DNA from: Pigmentiphaga litoralis
GTDB taxonomy: Bacteria > Pseudomonadota > Gammaproteobacteria > Burkholderiales > Burkholderiaceae_B
Length of the DNA stretch: 64,000 nucleotides
NCBI RefSeq assembly: GCF_013408655.1
Contig: NZ_JACCBP010000001.1
Span: 744,001-808,000, forward strand
Direction: 5' to 3'
Positions 17,800 to 26,202 of the stretch are shown here, piece after piece; the stretch's first letter is position 1, and the number at the start of each line of letters is the position of its first letter. The position numbers and the translations under genes are program-made. The notes below the pieces were generated by a model. That model was given only the letters and a program-made list of their open reading frames with translations. It did no database searches and had not been told where the DNA came from.

Positions 17800-18433
17800 C
17801 AGGTCAGCTCGCGCATGAAGTGATAGAGCGCGGCGCCGGCGTCCGGTTGATTGTCTTCCACTGACAGCATCCGGATGCCCCACTGCGCCAGCACGTCCCG
17901 CGCGACGGGGTTCGCGCGGTGGGAATCGGCGCCCCATTGTCCAAATCGCCGTGCAATTTCACGATCTGGCGTACACCGTCTTCGGCGCGCGCCAGGTCGT
18001 CGGCGCTTGCGATCTTGATGTAGGGCGTCGGGTAGGCGTCATGCGCCGCTTCCAGCCAGCGGTCGTAATTGGTCGTGTAGATATGGGCGAACCGGCTGCC
18101 CGCAATCAACCGGTGGATGGGTGAGCGCGACACGTCAATCGCCGGGTGATGCCACTCGCGTGCCATCCAGTCCATCAGGGCGTCATTGCCTTTCTTGATC
18201 TTGTAGTACTCGGCCAGCTGGCGGAATTCGCCGTAGCTCTGGAACTGGGTGGGATCGATGTCGAGCTGGCGCGCCATTTCGGCCACCAGTTGCGGGAAGG
18301 TCGGCAAACCCAGGCCCGCCGACACCCCTGCGCCGGCAAACAGGATCAGCCGCCCCTGCAGGTAGGCGCTGCGAATGGGCTCCGCATCGAACGCAAGGCA
18401 GATGTCATCAGCAGCAGGGTAATCGTGACTCAT
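17721..18433 (-). pseudogene. SIR2-like gene with internal deletion and frameshift
   Basis: The frame from ATG 18433 encodes a SIR2_2-type NAD-binding domain: LILFAGAGVSAGLGLPTFP, then FAHIYTTNYDRWLE and IVKLHGDLDNGA at about 17935. In complete relatives about 80-100 more residues follow, including a catalytic-fold strand pair. Here the next homologous text, ANPVARDVLAQWGIRM to AALYHFMRELT, is in a different frame and begins within about 20 bp, so an internal segment has been lost with a frameshift. The shifted frame stops at 17721, inside the convergent LLM gene. A -24/-12 promoter is still present. Confidence 0.7.
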
Positions 18434-18465
18434 GTTGGCAAGCAGTAGTGGGGCCGTCCGTTCAA

Positions 18466-18479
18466 GCAAGCCCTGTGCC
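18466..18479 (-). promoter_or_regulatory. Sigma-54 -24/-12 promoter (SIR2-like remnant)
   Basis: Minus strand GGCAC-AGGGC-TTGC, 32 nt before the start; its -24 element is 36 bp from that of the divergent kinase promoter. Confidence 0.68.
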
Positions 18480-18515
18480 GGAGAGGGCGACCCAGGCTGT
18501 CTGCTCTGCCATGTG

Positions 18516-18529
18516 GGCATGCGGCTTGC
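18516..18529 (+). promoter_or_regulatory. Sigma-54 -24/-12 promoter (hybrid kinase)
   Basis: GGCAT-GCGGC-TTGC, 36 nt before the kinase start. Confidence 0.7.
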
Positions 18530-18565
18530 GGCTTCCTGACGACAGCAGCTGGAAGGACGGCGCCC

Positions 18566-20950
18566 ATGGATGGAGGCAACGAGACAGGACACGCTACAGG
18601 CAGATCGGCGGACGACCGTATCGCCCGGGCGGTGCTCAAGAGCGCAACCGACTTTGCGATCATCACGCAAGGCCTGGACATGCGCGTGACGAGCTGGAAC
18701 GACGGCGCCGTGGCCCTGATGGGCTGGTCCGAGCGCGAGATGCTGGGCCAGACGACCGCGCGCATGTTCACCGATGAAGACAATGCGCACGGCGTGCCCG
18801 ACCGCGAGGCGGAGCAGGCGCGCAAGACCGGGCGGTCGGAAGACGAACGCTGGCACCGCAAAGCCGATGGGTCCTTGTACTGGGGCTCGGGCATCATGAT
18901 GCGCTTCGAAGACGAGGCGACCGGCGAACACATCGGCTACCTCAAGATTCTCAGGGACCACACCGAACAGCACGAGGCCGCGGCCCGTGCGCATGCCCGG
19001 GAAGCCCAGTTCCGCGCCCTGGTCGAGAAGTCGCCGCAGATGACCTTCTTTGCGACGGCCAGTGGCCACTTCACCTACATCAACCCCTACTGGTACGACT
19101 ACACCGGCCGCGCCCGCGCCGCCGTGGCGGTGGACGACTGGATCGAGGCCGTTCACCCGGCGGACCGGGCAACGGTCATGGACACGTGGCAACGCGCGTT
19201 GGCGACCGGCCAGGGTTGCGAGCTGGAGCTGCGCTTTCTGCGGGCATCGGATCGCACCTGGCGATGGTTCAAGGCGCAGGCGGCGCCGCTGCTGGATGAC
19301 GACGGCGTGATCGAAAGCTGGCTGGTGATTGCGTTCGACATCGACCTGGTCGTTGCGGCGCGCAACGATCTGTCGCGCAGCCAGCGCCGCCTGGAAAGCA
19401 CGGTGGCGGAACGGACGGCGGAACGGGACCGCCTGTGGCGCCTGTCGAATGACCTGATGTTTGTCATGAATTTCGATGGCATGGTGCAGTCGGTCAACCC
19501 CGCGTGGACCCGGCAGCTGGGCTGGGCAAGCGAAGAGCTGGTCGGCCGCGACATGCTGCGCCTGGCGCATCCGGACGACATTGGCGTGGCCGCGTCGGTG
19601 CTCGCGCGGCTGCGCAAGGGCTTCCCGGCGCCGCGTTTTGTCTGCCGCTGCCGCCACAAGGACGGCACCTATCGCACGCTGGCCTGGACGGCGCTGCCAG
19701 GGGAGGGCGTCATTCATGGCCTGGGCCTGGACCTGACGGCCGAAACCCAGGCGCTGGCCGAGCTGGAAGTTGCGCAGGATGCGCTGCGGCAGGCGCAGAA
19801 AATGGAGGCGGTCGGGCAACTGACCGGCGGCATCGCCCATGACTTCAACAACCTGCTGGCCGGCATTCTGGGTGCGCTCGAGATCATCCAGCGGCAGACC
19901 GCGCGCGGAGTCACCGACATCGACCGCTATGTGCGCATGGCGATGGCGTCGGCCAATCGCGCGGCGGCACTGACGCACCGGCTGCTGGCCTTTTCGCGGC
20001 GGCAGCCCCTGGCGCCCAAAAGCCTGGATGCGAGCGCACTGGTGCAAGGCCTGTCCGAATTGCTGATCCGCACGCTGGGCGAAAACGTGCGGCTGGACCT
20101 GGTGACGTCGCCCGACTTATGGCGTACCCGGTGCGATCCGCATCAGCTGGAAAACGCGATCCTGAATCTGGCGATCAACGCGCGGGACGCCATGCCGGAA
20201 GGCGGCACCGTCACCATCATTACCGAGAACCTGGACCTGCAGGCCGACGATTACAGCTGGTACCCGGCGGTGCCCGCGGGCCACTACGTGGCTTTGACGG
20301 TGACCGACACGGGCGTCGGCATGACGGCCGAGGTCGCCTCCAAGGCGTTCGAGCCCTTCTTTACGACCAAGCCCTTCGGCCAGGGAACGGGCCTGGGCCT
20401 GTCGATGATCTATGGCTTTACGCGGCAGTCCAACGGCTACATCAAGATCTTCAGCGAGCCGGGCAAGGGAACGTCGGTGCGGCTGTATCTGCCGCAATGC
20501 GACGCCGACGATGAGGAGCAGCCTGCCGACGTACCCGTGACGGTCGAGCCACGCGCCACCGCGCCGGCCACCGTGCTGGTGGTGGAAGACAACCCCGAAG
20601 TGCGCGTGCTGGTGGTCGGCGTGCTGACCGACATGGGCTTCGAGGTGCTGCGCGCGGACGATGGAACGGCGGGCCTCGCGTTGATCGAAGCGACGCCCAA
20701 GCTGGATCTGGTCGTGACCGATATCGGACTGCCTGGCCTGAACGGCCGGCAGATGATCGACGCGGCCCGCACGCGTCGTCCGGACCTCAAGGCCCTGTTG
20801 ATGACGGGCTACGCGGAAAGCGCGGTTGCGGCCAAGCAGGAGCTTGGACCTCACACCGAGCTGATTACCAAACCCTTTGCCATGGATGTACTGAGCGAGA
20901 AAGTCGTTGCCATGCTCGCGGCAACGGACACGACCGAGGAGACCCCATGA
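18566..20950 (+). CDS. Hybrid sensor histidine kinase, PAS-PAS-PAS-HisKA-HATPase-REC
   Basis: A 794-residue soluble hybrid kinase without membrane helices, so it senses a cytoplasmic signal. Three PAS domains (about 20-125, 150-265, 290-400), a HisKA domain with the phospho-accepting His425 in GGIAHDFNNLL, a HATPase domain (N box NLAINARDAM near 535; GQGTGLGLSM near 606), and a receiver with Asp719 in VVTDIGLPG. ATG 18566 follows GGAAGGA. The stop overlaps the start of an S9 peptidase gene. No separate response regulator is adjacent. Confidence 0.92.
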   Translation: MDGGNETGHATGRSADDRIARAVLKSATDFAIITQGLDMRVTSWNDGAVALMGWSEREMLGQTTARMFTDEDNAHGVPDREAEQARKTGRSEDERWHRKADGSLYWGSGIMMRFEDEATGEHIGYLKILRDHTEQHEAAARAHAREAQFRALVEKSPQMTFFATASGHFTYINPYWYDYTGRARAAVAVDDWIEAVHPADRATVMDTWQRALATGQGCELELRFLRASDRTWRWFKAQAAPLLDDDGVIESWLVIAFDIDLVVAARNDLSRSQRRLESTVAERTAERDRLWRLSNDLMFVMNFDGMVQSVNPAWTRQLGWASEELVGRDMLRLAHPDDIGVAASVLARLRKGFPAPRFVCRCRHKDGTYRTLAWTALPGEGVIHGLGLDLTAETQALAELEVAQDALRQAQKMEAVGQLTGGIAHDFNNLLAGILGALEIIQRQTARGVTDIDRYVRMAMASANRAAALTHRLLAFSRRQPLAPKSLDASALVQGLSELLIRTLGENVRLDLVTSPDLWRTRCDPHQLENAILNLAINARDAMPEGGTVTIITENLDLQADDYSWYPAVPAGHYVALTVTDTGVGMTAEVASKAFEPFFTTKPFGQGTGLGLSMIYGFTRQSNGYIKIFSEPGKGTSVRLYLPQCDADDEEQPADVPVTVEPRATAPATVLVVEDNPEVRVLVVGVLTDMGFEVLRADDGTAGLALIEATPKLDLVVTDIGLPGLNGRQMIDAARTRRPDLKALLMTGYAESAVAAKQELGPHTELITKPFAMDVLSEKVVAMLAATDTTEETP

Positions 20951-22965
20951 CCACCCCTTTTTCTCGTGACGACCTGATCCTGCACCAGGAAATTTCAGAA
21001 ACGGACGCTGCCTGGGACGCCAATCTGGTGGCGTGCGCGGTATCCACTCCCGATCCGGACAACGACAGCACGTCGAGCAAGCTGTGGCTGTTCCCGCTGG
21101 ACGGCACGCCGCCGTCGCCCTTGACCACGGGCGATTCGACCGACACCATGCCGCGGTGGCGGCCGGATGGCGAAGCCCTGGGGTTCGTATCGGACCGCGC
21201 AGGCGCCGCCCAGGTGTTCATGCTGCCGCGCCATGGCGGCGAAGCCACGCAGCTGAGCCACCTGCCGGGAACCGTATCCGCATTCGAATGGAGTCCGGAC
21301 GGCAGCCGCGTCGCGGCCGTGTGCGCGGTGTCGGTCGACCCGCGCCTGCGCGGCGAACGCACGCCAGCGGATGCGGAACTGCCCGGATCCGATGCCCCGC
21401 AGGTAGCCTGGAAACTGCCGTACAAAAGCGACGGGATCGGCTACCTGCTGAATGTCGAGATGCACCTGTTCGTGGTGGATGCGGCAAGCGGCAAGGCCAG
21501 GCGCCTGACCGACGGACCGTTCGATGTCCGCAGCGCGAGCTGGTCGCCCGATGGCCGGCAGATCGTGTTCGTGCGCACCCGGGAAGGCGACGAAGCGCAT
21601 CGCACCGACGTGTGGATCTGCGATGCGGGATCGGGGGACGCACGGTGCCTGACCGCGTTGTCGCAGGTGCTGTATCCGGCGTGGTCGCCCGACGGCAAAT
21701 GGATCGTCTTTTCCGGAACCGCGCAAGACGGCGATGCGCAGGTCGGCCTGTGGATCATCGATGTGGCGTCGGGCGACGTGCGCCCGTTGGGCGACCCGGA
21801 TATCGAACTGTCCACCGAAAGCGACAGCGTCCAGTTCCTGCGTGGGGATTCGAGCCGCGTGCTGGCGTTGGTGGCCCGCCGCGGCGTGGTGGAGCTGGTC
21901 AGCATCCGCGTGCCCGACGGACAGATGACACCGCTGGTACAGGGCGACCGGCACCTGTCCAGGCTGACGGTGACGCGCGACCACCTGGCCTACACCGCGC
22001 ATTCGCCCGTGGCCGCGGTCGAGCTATACCAGAGCGCGCATGACGGCAGCCATGAATCCGTTGTGAGCGCGCTCAATGCGTGGTGGCAGGAGCGCACCCT
22101 GCCGCACTTCGAGCGCCGCACGTTCACGGTGCCGGATGGCGACGGCGGCACGGAACAGATTGAGGGTTGGTTGTTGCGGCCCAAGGATGCTCAGGGGCCG
22201 ACCCCGCTGCTGGTGGACGTGCACGGCGGGCCCGCCAGCTACACCCTGTTCGACTACAACCCGACGGCGTACTGGTCTTTGTTGTGGTCGCAAGGCTGGT
22301 CCATCCTGGCCCTGAACGCGGTGGGATCGGCCAGCTTTGGTCGCGCGTTTGCGGATCGGCTGCGCGGGCGGTGGGGTGAACTGGACCTGCCGCAGTACCT
22401 GGCCGCGATCCGGACCCTGCAGGATGAGGGACTGGCCGATGACCGGCTGATGTTGTCCGGCAAGTCGTATGGCGGCTACCTGACGTCGTGGGCGATCGGG
22501 CATACCGACATGTTCCAGGCCGCGGTAATCATGGCCCCGGTCACGAATATCGAAACCCACTACGGCACGTCCGACAGCGGCTTTTATTCCGACCCCTATG
22601 CCATGCGCGGCGATCGCCGCCATCATCGCGAGACCATGCGGCGGCTGTCGCCGATGCAGCACGTTGAAAAGGCGTCCACGCCCACGCTGATTCTTCAGGG
22701 TACTGACGATGAGCGGTGCCCGAAGTGCCAGGCGGAAGAGCTGTTCGTGACCTTGCGGCGTGACGCGTCCTGCGCCGCCGAACTGGTCCTGTATCCGGGG
22801 GCCAGCCACAAGTTCACAGCCTCGGGCAAGCTGTCGCATCGCCAGGACGTGATGTCCCGCATCGCGTCCTGGGCCACGCAGTGGGTGATTGAAGGCGACC
22901 CCCAGCGGCCGCACGATGAACAGCGCAAGGGCGAACAGCGGATGAAGGATACGGCCGACACCTGA
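20947..22965 (+). CDS. S9 family peptidase (acylaminoacyl-peptidase/prolyl oligopeptidase type)
   Basis: A 672-residue serine peptidase: an N-terminal beta-propeller with WD40-like PD40 repeats (SPDGSRVAAV, SPDGRQIVFV, SPDGKWIVFS) that gates access, then an alpha/beta hydrolase domain. Catalytic triad: Ser507 in GKSYGGY, Asp588 in GTDDERCP and His621 in GASHKF. No signal peptide, so cytoplasmic. It is translationally coupled to the hybrid kinase (ATGA overlap) and ends at a strong terminator. Substrate likely short or oxidised peptides (inference). Confidence 0.9.
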   Translation: MTTPFSRDDLILHQEISETDAAWDANLVACAVSTPDPDNDSTSSKLWLFPLDGTPPSPLTTGDSTDTMPRWRPDGEALGFVSDRAGAAQVFMLPRHGGEATQLSHLPGTVSAFEWSPDGSRVAAVCAVSVDPRLRGERTPADAELPGSDAPQVAWKLPYKSDGIGYLLNVEMHLFVVDAASGKARRLTDGPFDVRSASWSPDGRQIVFVRTREGDEAHRTDVWICDAGSGDARCLTALSQVLYPAWSPDGKWIVFSGTAQDGDAQVGLWIIDVASGDVRPLGDPDIELSTESDSVQFLRGDSSRVLALVARRGVVELVSIRVPDGQMTPLVQGDRHLSRLTVTRDHLAYTAHSPVAAVELYQSAHDGSHESVVSALNAWWQERTLPHFERRTFTVPDGDGGTEQIEGWLLRPKDAQGPTPLLVDVHGGPASYTLFDYNPTAYWSLLWSQGWSILALNAVGSASFGRAFADRLRGRWGELDLPQYLAAIRTLQDEGLADDRLMLSGKSYGGYLTSWAIGHTDMFQAAVIMAPVTNIETHYGTSDSGFYSDPYAMRGDRRHHRETMRRLSPMQHVEKASTPTLILQGTDDERCPKCQAEELFVTLRRDASCAAELVLYPGASHKFTASGKLSHRQDVMSRIASWATQWVIEGDPQRPHDEQRKGEQRMKDTADT

Positions 22966-22975
22966 CACGCAAAAT

Positions 22976-22999
22976 AAAACCGCCCGTCAGGGCGGTTTG
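22976..22999. terminator. Intrinsic terminator, usable on both strands
   Basis: Perfect stem AAACCGCCC / GGGCGGTTT with loop GTCA, between the convergent S9 peptidase gene and the Asn/Gln-repeat gene. Confidence 0.85.
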
Positions 23000-23022
23000 C
23001 TTATACGCACCCGGTGCGCGGA

Positions 23023-23214
23023 TCAACGGTTCTGATCGTTGTTGCGGTTCTGTTCGTTGTTGCGGTTTTGCTCGTTGTTGCGGTTCTGTTCGTTATTCCG
23101 GTTCTGCTGATTCTGCTGATTCCGGTTCTGTTCGTTGTTCTGATTCTGCTGGTTCCGGTTCTGTTCGTTGTTCTGGTTTTGCTGGTTGCGGTTTTGTTCG
23201 TTTTGTTGCGTCAT
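23023..23214 (-). CDS. Asn/Gln-rich 63-residue repeat protein
   Basis: A 63-residue protein of 27 Asn, 19 Gln, 8 Arg, 6 Glu and 1 Asp, built from NNEQNR-like hexapeptides (18-bp DNA units) with QQNQ interruptions. ATG 23214 is preceded by GGAG at 7 nt, an exact -24/-12 promoter lies 53 nt upstream, and an intrinsic terminator follows, so it looks like a real expressed gene. It should be fully disordered and prion-like in composition. Function unknown; the context suggests a desiccation or stress protein (inference). Confidence 0.72.
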   Translation of the reverse strand: MTQQNEQNRNQQNQNNEQNRNQQNQNNEQNRNQQNQQNRNNEQNRNNEQNRNNEQNRNNDQNR

Positions 23215-23267
23215 GGTCTGTCTCCAATGTTTGACTATCGTGCGGCTCTTGCCGCGTCATTCATCGA

Positions 23268-23281
23268 GCAATCTGCGTACC
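23268..23281 (-). promoter_or_regulatory. Sigma-54 -24/-12 promoter (Asn/Gln-repeat protein)
   Basis: Minus strand GGTAC-GCAGA-TTGC, 53 nt before the start. Confidence 0.68.
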
Positions 23282-23383
23282 TGCCAGACCCGTCGAACGC
23301 GCGCCCACGCCGCACGCATCGGACTTGTCCTCAGGCTGAGTAGCGGACTCGGCGATAGATCGGTCAGTACGTGACTCGGCATT

Positions 23384-23397
23384 GGTCTGAAACTTGC
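23384..23397 (+). promoter_or_regulatory. Sigma-54-like promoter, near match (FAD-gene remnant)
   Basis: GGTCT-GAAAC-TTGC has the GG-N10-GC spacing but C in place of A at base four; 33 nt before ATG 23431. Confidence 0.5.
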
Positions 23398-23430
23398 GGC
23401 AGGGCTGGCTCATCTCCCGGAGCCCGCTGC

Positions 23431-24031
23431 ATGCCTTCCGACCCACGCGTGCTTGATCTGGACGTCATCGTGATTGGCGCCGGCCTTGCCGATTTGTCGT
23501 GTGCGGTGCGGCTGACCGACCGGGGCTTGCGCGTCGGCATCGATCGCCTTGCTGAACGTGCCGGTCGAACAGTGTTCGGCAGCGGCCTTGATTCGCGTGT
23601 TCGCGCAAATGATCGGCCATAACGACGCGGCCTTCGGCTTTCCCAAGGTAGGGCTCAGCGATCGGTATGTGCCGCAGGCCATCGATGTCATCGAGCAGGG
23701 CGGCGGTTGCGTGATGCTGGGTCGTGGCGCGGCGCAGTTGTTGTGGCGCGATGGCCGTGTCACCGGTGTACGGACGGATCGCGGGGACGTGATGCAGGCG
23801 CGCGCGTGCGTGCTGGCGGCGCCGCCCTCGGCGGCCGCCAGCCTCCTGCCTGGCGAGGCGCCCGCACGCATGGCCGCCGCACGCATGCAGCCATCGCCTT
23901 ACATCAGCACCTATCTGTGGTTCGATCGCCGGATCACCCATGAGCGTTTCTGGCCACGCCGCGGGTCACCGGGGAAGAATGCCCCGGCGGGTTCGCAGTC
24001 CGGACCGACAACGGCCTCCCGGTCCTCCTAG
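23431..24031 (+). pseudogene. Broken FAD-dependent desaturase/amine oxidase (HpnE-like)
   Basis: From ATG 23431 the first frame gives an FAD-binding N-terminus, DVIVIGAGLADLSCAVRL, and stops at 23622. A second frame continues from about 23540 with text typical of squalene-associated desaturases: PVEQCSAAALIRVFAQMIG, AFGFPKVGLSDRYVP and PSPYISTYLWFDRRITHERFW. Most of the substrate-binding middle is missing and the C-terminus breaks down after RFWPR, ending at 24031. So at least one internal deletion with frameshift, plus 3' truncation. Intact relatives are about 400-450 residues. Confidence 0.7.
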
Positions 24032-24035
24032 GCCG

Positions 24036-24692
24036 TCAGGTTGCCGTGGTCGAACCTACCTGTACGGGTGCCACGGACGGGTCCAGCGTGTACACCCCGG
24101 TCAGCGATGCGCAAGCCAACACGTGGCCTTCCATGGCGGCGACCACATCGTTGCCATAGAACAGGGTTGGCACCGTCAACGATTCGATGTCCAGCGCATA
24201 CAGCGTGAAGCAGTATCGGTGCGGCTTGGGGTCGTTCCAGGGCGGGCAGGGACCGTCGTAGCCGTAGTAATAGCCTGCCATCTCGGGATCGTTGGTGAAC
24301 CGATGGGTCAGGTCGTTCAGCCCTTCGCGCGCGGCCATGTCATCTGACAGCTGGCTCTTGCCGCGGCGGTAGACGCCGATGGCGTAGGCACCTTCTTCGA
24401 TGTCGCCCGTATCGGGGGGCAGGTCGATCAACACCCAGTGGTAGAAAGGGCGGCGCGGCACATCGCCGTCCAGGGTGATGCCTTCCCGGTCGGCCAGCGA
24501 CAGGTCTTCCGGCGAGTCCAGGTCGGCACACAGCAGCGTCAGGGATCGCGCGTCCTCGGGCACGTCAATGAAGGTGAACTGCGGGTTCAAGTTGTCGCCG
24601 GGAATCAGCGACTGCGGGCCCAAGTTCTTGGCGAACGCATACCGATCGGGCATCGGTTCGCCGTCCATGAAGGAGAGGCTGGACAATTTCAC
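24036..24692 (-). CDS. YbhB/YbcL family (PEBP, Raf kinase inhibitor-like) protein
   Basis: A 218-residue phosphatidylethanolamine-binding-protein fold. Family motifs: the KLSSLSFMDGEPMPDRYAF start, CADLDSPE for the anion-binding DPD-type loop, FYHWVLIDLPP, and GYDGPCPPWND. GTG 24692 is chosen because family proteins begin with this K-L-S-S strand; ATG 24668 would remove it. No signal peptide. Last gene of a three-gene unit with the KGG protein. Ligand unknown. Confidence 0.85.
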   Translation of the reverse strand: MKLSSLSFMDGEPMPDRYAFAKNLGPQSLIPGDNLNPQFTFIDVPEDARSLTLLCADLDSPEDLSLADREGITLDGDVPRRPFYHWVLIDLPPDTGDIEEGAYAIGVYRRGKSQLSDDMAAREGLNDLTHRFTNDPEMAGYYYGYDGPCPPWNDPKPHRYCFTLYALDIESLTVPTLFYGNDVVAAMEGHVLACASLTGVYTLDPSVAPVQVGSTTAT

Positions 24693-24717
24693 GGTGGGGG
24701 ATCTCGAAGGAAGGAAG

Positions 24718-25047
24718 TCAGTCGGCCGTGCCGGCGCCGCGGATGGCGTCCACGTAGGCACGGCCCATTGCGAGTGCGTGATCGGCCGCGCGCTGACTAT
24801 CGCCGAGCACACCGGCCGAAGGGATCGACTGCAGCAGCCAGATCCGCCCGGCGGTACCCGGCGGATCGCTGCTCAGCATGAAGCGGGGAAGAAAAGCGTC
24901 GCGCGCGGCCGCCACGGCTTGCGCCCAAGCGTTGATCCAGTAGCCGCGATAGGCGATTTCGCGCCGCGCCAGCTTGGCCGTCGCCTGCAGCACAACCTGC
25001 GCGGCGGGGCGCTTGCCCGGCGGAGCAGGGGGGTCATTTCTCGGCAT
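24718..25047 (-). CDS. Hypothetical 109-residue protein
   Basis: Not recognised with confidence. Predicted mostly helical and Ala-rich, with a basic N-terminus (RNDPPAPPGKRPA) and a region (ARREIAYRGYWINAWAQAVAAARDAFLP) faintly like phasins. Its start lies 14 bp inside the KGG gene, indicating translational coupling, and the PEBP gene follows 25 bp after its stop. Confidence 0.65.
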   Translation of the reverse strand: MPRNDPPAPPGKRPAAQVVLQATAKLARREIAYRGYWINAWAQAVAAARDAFLPRFMLSSDPPGTAGRIWLLQSIPSAGVLGDSQRAADHALAMGRAYVDAIRGAGTAD

Positions 25048-25327
25048 GTGCAGCCTCGATGGACGACTCCGTCTCCTCGTCCGCGTCGGAGCTCGCATCG
25101 GATTCGGCAGCGGACATGCTGCCCCCGGCTGCCTTTTCCTGTTGCTGCTTGCGCGTGCGATGCCCTGCGGCGCCGGCGGCCCGCGCCTCTTCCACGCTGA
25201 ACCGGTGTGCCTTGCCCAGGCGATGGGCGGTCTGCCCGCCCAGCGAGGCAATCTCGCGTTGCCGTTTGGCGTCCATTGCGGCGAAGCCCCGCGGCTTCGA
25301 AGGTTTTTGCGTTTTGTCGTCAGCCAT
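25034..25327 (-). CDS. KGG-repeat (Con-10-like) stress protein
   Basis: A 97-residue hydrophilic protein with KGG-type motifs: RGFAAMDAKRQREIASLGGQ, then the spaced AAGAAGHRTRKQQ. The last 35 residues are very acidic and Ser-rich (DASSDADEETESS). KGG/Con-10 proteins are small disordered stress proteins in many bacteria and fungi. First gene of the KGG-109aa-PEBP unit; an exact -24/-12 element lies 57 nt upstream. Confidence 0.82.
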   Translation of the reverse strand: MADDKTQKPSKPRGFAAMDAKRQREIASLGGQTAHRLGKAHRFSVEEARAAGAAGHRTRKQQQEKAAGGSMSAAESDASSDADEETESSIEAAHAEK

Positions 25328-25384
25328 GATTGCCCTGTCGGATACTGATAAAGATGCGGTGATGAACGATGCTCACGCTTTCTC

Positions 25385-25398
25385 GCAAGCTTCGTTCC
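25385..25398 (-). promoter_or_regulatory. Sigma-54 -24/-12 promoter (KGG unit)
   Basis: Minus strand GGAAC-GAAGC-TTGC, 57 nt before the KGG start. Confidence 0.68.
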
Positions 25399-25490
25399 GC
25401 GTCCGGCAGCGCCCCGTGGCGGGTGGCATGCGGCCGCCACGCCCGCGCAACGTGCGCAGTGCTTGCTGTTCCGTAACGCCATAGGGAATG

Positions 25491-25504
25491 CGGCAAGGTC
25501 CTTG
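25491..25504 (+). promoter_or_regulatory. Sigma-54-like promoter, near match (93-residue protein)
   Basis: GGCAA-GGTCC-TTGC, GG-N10-GC with A instead of a pyrimidine at base five; 40 nt before ATG 25545. Confidence 0.55.
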
Positions 25505-25544
25505 CTGATGAGAGGGTGTCACTTTCAACAGAAGGATTACCGCC

Positions 25545-25826
25545 ATGACGTTTGATGTCACTGCCCGACCGGATGCGGAGGGCGTCAGTTTCCGGATGCA
25601 CTTTCCCGATGGGCCTGGCGACGCGCGCGTTACCGCCCTGGTCTTGAAGGAATACTTTGGCGCCTCAGGATCGCCCGACACGTTGCTCGAGGCCTACCGC
25701 GCCAACTTTCGTGCGATCCACGCCGTCGCCCAGCAGAAGGCCCTACGCGGCGGCCAAGCTGGCGTCACGGTTGAGACGGGTGACCTGAAGGAGTGGGAAA
25801 TCAAAGGCGCTGCCGGGGTCGATTGA
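25545..25826 (+). CDS. Small protein, possibly DUF1488-like
   Basis: A 93-residue soluble protein starting at ATG 25545 behind GAAGGA. A beta-rich first half (VTARPDAEGVSFRMHF) is followed by a helix (DTLLEAYRANFRAIHAVAQQKAL). The pattern of a substituted two-strand start and a Phe-x-x-Ile-x-x-Ala helix loosely recalls DUF1488 proteins, but the match is weak. Single-gene unit divergent from the KGG operon. Confidence 0.6.
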   Translation: MTFDVTARPDAEGVSFRMHFPDGPGDARVTALVLKEYFGASGSPDTLLEAYRANFRAIHAVAQQKALRGGQAGVTVETGDLKEWEIKGAAGVD

Positions 25827-25843
25827 CCCGGGCCGCGCCCGTC

Positions 25844-26125
25844 TTACAGCGTGCGGCCAGACGACTTGATAAGGCCGCCGTCCTTTTCCTTCAGCACACT
25901 GGGCGAATCATCCTGCGGGCTGAACAGGTCGGGCGAGTCCTCGCGGGGATCGGCTTCGGTTGACCCGTTGTACTGCGTCGCCTTTTCGCTGTCGGGCTGC
26001 TGCGAGCCAGGGCGTCCGCCGGTGGTGCCCTTCGATTCTGGAAAGGCGTCCTGCTGGTCCACGGTTTCGGTCGGATTGTCATAGGACCGATGCGGATTGT
26101 GGGGGTCTTTCGTTTCTTTGGTCAT
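25844..26125 (-). CDS. Disordered hydrophilic 93-residue protein
   Basis: Almost devoid of hydrophobic residues; rich in Asp, Pro, Ser, Gly and Glu (for example SQQPDSEKATQYNGS and DSPDLFSPQDDSPS). Expected to be unfolded, like hydrophilins. ATG 26125 is preceded by TGGAG at 7 nt. It follows the 72-residue protein gene by 77 bp and has no good -24/-12 element of its own, so it is probably cotranscribed. Confidence 0.68.
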   Translation of the reverse strand: MTKETKDPHNPHRSYDNPTETVDQQDAFPESKGTTGGRPGSQQPDSEKATQYNGSTEADPREDSPDLFSPQDDSPSVLKEKDGGLIKSSGRTL

Positions 26126-26202
26126 AGCGATACTCCAGGTTGAACTGCGACGAGCTTGCAGTGAGTCGTGCGGTAAGGCGTGCAATTGGTTGGCAATTAC
26201 AA

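Noticed and set aside
23023..23214. Tandem repeats as a CRISPR array
   Set aside because: The 18-bp units are contiguous, code in frame for NNEQNR and have no spacers or nearby cas genes.
23600..24031. Independent 160-residue protein from the second frame of the FAD gene
   Set aside because: Its first residues continue a desaturase core without an N-terminal domain, and the upstream frame supplies the FAD motif, so a broken single gene is the simpler reading.
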